A stretch of 64,000 nucleotides of DNA. Origin: Echinometra lucunter. Taxonomy: Eukaryota > Echinodermata > Echinoidea > Camarodonta > Echinometridae. The position numbers and the translations under genes were made by a program. The notes beneath the pieces are model-generated. The model did not search any database. It worked only from the letters and a program-made list of their open reading frames with translations, and was not told where the DNA came from. Of the stretch, positions 60,202-64,000 are shown piece after piece (the first letter of the stretch is position 1; every line of letters starts with the position of its first letter). The stretch is from assembly GCA_029962745.1 (NCBI GenBank), contig CM057155.1:30872896-30936895 (forward strand). Direction: 5' to 3'.

Positions 60202-60997
60202 CAGGAAATAAAAAACACCCTCAAGTCAAGTAGCTTTTAAATAAAAACTAGACAGAATAATCAGATCGGCGAATATTTGAATGGAATCGTACCCACAATA
60301 AGAAAGTTAATGAAATTCTCTCTTTTGGACCTTACCATAGTTACTGGTGATATAATTTGTGGACAACAAGGAATAATATTTGGTGCAGAATTTCAATATT
60401 TATGTTCTTAAACACATTTTTTCATTGTTGTTGTCCCAAATACATGTATGTTGTGGAGAAAATGCCCTACATTACATAATGATGATAATAATAATAGTAG
60501 AGGCTACTTGCATAGCGCACAGGTCCGCCTTTTGACGCTTATGGCGCTAAAACTAAAAAACTCCAAAACATTAAACAAGCATATGAAAAAGAGAACCAAA
60601 TTCTCCTGAACACAGTAAAATCAAAATATTGGAATAATCACATCAAAGGAACAGCTAAGTTTTCAGATGAGGTTTAGACGATTCTGTTGATGACAACTGA
60701 CGTATTTGTAGAGGGAGTTCATTCCAGAGTTTTGGACCCATGGCAGAGAATAAATAATATGATCTTTAGTTTGACTCAAGAAAATATTTAATCATGTGTG
60801 TGCAAAACATACCGACAGTTGTCCACAAAATGTCATTAATAGCTATGGTAGTGTCAAAGAAATGTCATATAGAAAAAATTTCATATAGCCATAACTTTCT
60901 TATTCTGTGTCTGATTTCAATCAAAATTTCGCTGATCTGTTTCATTCCGTCTTAGCTTTGATTTAAAAACTACTTGACCTGAGGGTTTTGGTTTCCT
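60202..60997. mobile_element. Foldback element with TTAA flanks
   Basis: The left arm (CACCCTCAAGTCAAGTAGC, AATAAGAAAGTTAATGAAA) mirrors the right arm (CTACTTGACCTGAGGG, CATAACTTTCTTATT). TTAA lies at 60198-60201 and 60998-61001. Its interior is interrupted by the (TAA)n dispersed repeat at 60483-60790, so that insertion is younger. Confidence 0.65.
60483..60790 (+). repeat. Dispersed repeat with (TAA)n and ATTCCAGA motif
   Basis: TAATAATAATAGTAGAGGC, GCATAGCGCACAGGTCC, TTATGGCGCTAAAAC, then GGAGTTCATTCCAGAGTTTT. Third clear member of the family seen at 20650 and 34229. Confidence 0.55.
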
Positions 60998-61001
60998 TTA
61001 A

Positions 61002-62350
61002 GTCACAAGCAAACATGCGAAAAGAAAGAAAAAAATCAAGTGCCATAAATATCATACAGGTATATATTAATTCAATAACAATTTCTTACATACAAGTAAA
61101 AATTAGCTTTTCACAATTACAAAAGTAAATCAGTTAGTATAATAAGAATATAACACTGCATATGACATGGTAAATAAACATACATTTTTCCATCAATTTG
61201 GTCCAAGAATACATAAGAATTAATAAATTCAGTTTTATAAACTTATTGCATATATAACAGAGAATTACTGAAAATATTCTCATCATCAAAATCAAAATGC
61301 ATTTATGAAGAGAAAGGAGGATAAATGGAGGAAGTGAGATGAAGGGGGAAGGGGGAGGGAAATGACAAGAAATATGGTGATATCAATGACATGTGAAGAA
61401 ATTCACCGTTTGACTATCCAGCCATTAATTTTTCCTTTAGAGGAAAATGGAATAATTTTTTCAACAATTTTTTTAGCTCTTCACAGGCTATTTATTAGTC
61501 ATAGATCATTGGTTACATCAAAATGAAATCACAGATATTCTCTTTTGACAACAAAATATAAAAAATTACACCAGCCCTTTTTCTCACATTCTCTTTAAAC
61601 AAATTATGACTAAGTATGACCCATTTTCTATCAAATTGAACAAGTTTCCTGGAAACAATCTAAGTATATTTCTCATCCTCATAGTATTGGATTATTTTTT
61701 GTTTTATCATCTCGAACCTTGGTAGATGAAATAATGAAATAATGATTTTTAATAAGTAAACAGTATTCATAGTATAGTTATTTATGGCATCAAAATGCCA
61801 ATCCAATTAAACTTTTAAAGCTTTACCAATTCCTGAGTCACAATCTCCACTAGTCGTACCCAGATCTACATCATTTACACACAATACTGTTCCACTGATT
61901 TGAATAGTACACTGTTTCTTATTTCTTTCTTCATGAGAGCCATGCAGTATAAATGTCATATGATGGACAGTGAGACATGAATTGAAGCAAATTATTATTT
62001 TGTGCAATATTTCAGAACACAATAGGTCCTGTCTTATTTTGGCAAGATTAATACATTTACAAAATTTTGCAACAAACAGCTGAAATTAAAAATGACAAGG
62101 CATCACTCTCTCTTTCTGTAGTTAGTAGGCACATATGATCATCAAGTTTAATTGATTAACAGAGGTAGCCATCAAACAGTGATTTCACAGAATAATACAA
62201 AGAATAAAAACCTCCTGAAGGTATACATGATCAAATGCTTCAATGTTGTGGACTTTCAGACCACATGATGTCTGATAGTTCACAAGACTGAAGCCAGAGT
62301 CTCTTTAAACTCAATTTTCAGAGAGTGAATTAAAGCAGAGTTTCAGTCTA
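61002..62350. other. No gene seen; downstream flank of the dehydrogenase gene
   Basis: AT-rich sequence that should include the 3' UTR of the minus-strand dehydrogenase gene near its right end. I could not choose a polyadenylation site. Confidence 0.4.
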
Positions 62351-62530
62351 AAGATGAAAACATCCTTAGCCTGGTATACCTTGGATCAACTGGGTTGCAA
62401 ATCCTAATGATTTATCGGCAATTTGGTATAGTTGACTTGAAAGATGAAAACATCCTTAGCCTGGTATACCTTGGATCAACTGGGTTGCAAATCCTAATGA
62501 TTTATCGGCAATTTGGTATAGTTGACTTGA
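62351..62530. repeat. Perfect 90-bp tandem duplication
   Basis: AAGATGAAAACATCCTTAGC at 62351 and again at 62441; the two 90-bp copies look identical. They begin 3 bases beyond the dehydrogenase stop codon, so they lie in its 3' UTR. Confidence 0.97.
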
Positions 62531-62533
62531 AAA

Positions 62534-62739
62534 TTATAGAAGGCTCTTCATTGATTCAAGCCTCGTTTCTGCATCATTCGGTGCGGTCATCCAGTCACCA
62601 CCATCAACAACAATGGTATCCCCTGTGATATAGGTGGCTGCAGGAGAGGCAACGAAGACAGCACAGTCTGCAATGTCCACCTTGGTTCCAAGGCGACGTA
62701 GAGGAACACGTTTGGGGATCGCAGCAGCCAAGGGACCAG
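62534..62739 (-). CDS. Terminal exon of a short-chain dehydrogenase, 2,4-dienoyl-CoA reductase-like
   Basis: Acceptor TTGTTACTTTTCAG, then CT completing a codon (probably Pro), 67 codons and TAA at 62536-62534. It opens GPLAAAIPKRVPLRRLGTKV: Pro-Gly then a basic loop and R-x-G is the region after the catalytic YxxxK in the SDR fold. It continues with FVASPAATYITGDTIVVDGG, the last helix and strand of SDR enzymes. GGDWMTAPND resembles the end of peroxisomal 2,4-dienoyl-CoA reductases, which use NADPH in oxidation of unsaturated fatty acids. The C-terminus is -SLL, not a standard SKL-type peroxisomal signal. The NADP-binding and catalytic exons lie beyond 64000. Another SDR subfamily is possible. 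Confidence 0.8.
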
Positions 62740-64000
62740 CTGAAAAGTAACAAAGAAATAAGATGAAAGACTTTTTAAAAAGAAAATGTAAAGGGATTCT
62801 GCTTTTACTTTTTTCTCCTCTTTGTTTCATCATCTTTATATCATTTTATTGAGTATATATGAACATTTAAAACATGCTTTCACATTGAAAACAAAACAAA
62901 TTGAAAGAAGCTTACAAAAGGATCCAAAACATTGACATATTGTGTAGTAATCTTCAGAAATTTCAAAAATTTACAACTTTCTAATTTTTCAAAGGATTAT
63001 TCCTCCAAGTATCACTAATCTTCTCTAATTCAACATGATATACTGGACTCCTCTTTGATTCCAAGTGGAAAGATAAGAGTTGACATCTGTTTTTTTGGTT
63101 CATCGGTGGAGACTTTTAAGGTAAAGAGGGGGCAGGCAGCTGTAGAAGGCATGTTCGACTACATTTACAAACAAGTTTGCCAAAAACTCCAAACAAGTGT
63201 AACAGTACAAGAGGTTCTCACAATGTAAAACTTGCCCACAGGAAAAACATATTCACTCTTTCAAATTTCATGACAAGGGGGGTAATAACAAGGCAAACAC
63301 TAAGTGTTGTCTCACCTGCACCACACTACACTTTTAAAAAATGTATATTTGTAGTATACATTTATTTAAGAGATTTGTTGCTGGGCTAGCACCATGAGTG
63401 TCCTTGGAAAATGTGTGTGCTCAATAATTTTTTTTCACTATTATCCTAACTATCATTATGAAAAGAAGAATGCGAACTTCGGTCTAGCAGCTTTATTACA
63501 ATATTACAGCAACATTTATGATGTTATATACATTTTCTCCCCGGAAAATGAGACAATACTATTTGTGTTTCTCTCTCTCTTTTTTTTTTTTTGGGGGGGG
63601 GGGAGGGAGAATGTCCAGGAACCAAGGGTCCAAGTACCAAGGATTGTAAATGGATCACATTCATCATACTCACAGCAGTGACATTTCACTTGATATTGCA
63701 AGTACACATCTTTGATATACAGTGTAACTTTTGCAACACATAAATGTCACTTGTCCAAATCTATTTTGAGCATGTACATACAGTATTACCAGTATCATAA
63801 ATATCAATATGCTGAAAACGGAACAAAAAATCTGTGAAAAATATATAAGAGTTTTAGCAGCTTTTCTGCTAATCTTTGTCATATATGCCTGTGAATATCA
63901 TCAATGGTGCCAAGTTGCTGAAAGATTCAGCCTTGTTTAAGAGGTAATTGAATACATATAAAACACACACTAAATTTTGTACTTGGCTAGCAACTTTAAG
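62740..64000. other. Intron of the dehydrogenase gene
   Basis: No further exon on the minus strand to the window end. It contains a fragment of the pearl-like element end (AAACACTAAGTGTTGTCTCACC at 63290-63320) and a poly-T/poly-G tract at 63582-63605. Confidence 0.5.

Overview
This is a piece of an AT-rich animal nuclear genome. The coding sequence is split into short exons by long introns with GT..AG borders. Microsatellites, long poly-G/poly-C tracts, tRNA-derived SINEs, 5'-truncated LINEs and many miniature inverted-repeat transposons (MITEs) fill the rest. The repeat repertoire, including a Helentron/pearl-like element and many homopolymeric G/C runs, suggests a marine invertebrate deuterostome, most likely an echinoderm such as a sea urchin. 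That assignment is an inference; no species marker was found. There are no bacterial operons, rRNA genes, intact tRNA genes or CRISPR arrays.

The best gene is on the minus strand, from the ATG at 57261 to the stop at 22711. Twelve exons with compatible splice phases join into one 406-residue reading frame. It has an RG-rich N-terminus, a Ser/Pro/Glu-rich linker, a helical middle and a distinctive C-terminus containing EGYGARW and FRGFLEP. It looks like a conserved eukaryotic protein that I cannot name. Its last intron is about 16.9 kb and is largely made of transposons. A second minus-strand gene enters from the right: its terminal exon (62534-62739) encodes the C-terminus of a short-chain dehydrogenase, probably a 2,4-dienoyl-CoA reductase. 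In the left third, three plus-strand segments (4854-5096, 8006-8074, 14610-14764) look like exons of one or more genes I could not assemble.

Layout: 1-4500 holds an inverted repeat, a 34-bp minisatellite with higher-order structure, SINE remnants and a telomere-like G-rich tract. 4850-14860 holds candidate plus-strand exons among SINEs, foldback repeats and a SINE broken by a MITE and a palindromic 15-bp minisatellite. 14990-22700 is intergenic, with MITEs and a 1.6-kb hAT-like element flanked by an 8-bp target duplication. 22711-57261 is the large gene; its introns carry eight copies of a TTAA-flanked, piggyBac-type MITE, other MITE families with diagnosable target duplications, LINE 3' ends, a pearl-like element with a 161-bp minisatellite and a 42-bp minisatellite. 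57262-62533 is intergenic, with a GC-rich MITE and a foldback element. The dehydrogenase gene fills the right end.

The two confident genes lie in the same direction, with about 5.3 kb between the stop of the dehydrogenase and the ATG of the 406-residue gene. Nothing suggests that they act together.
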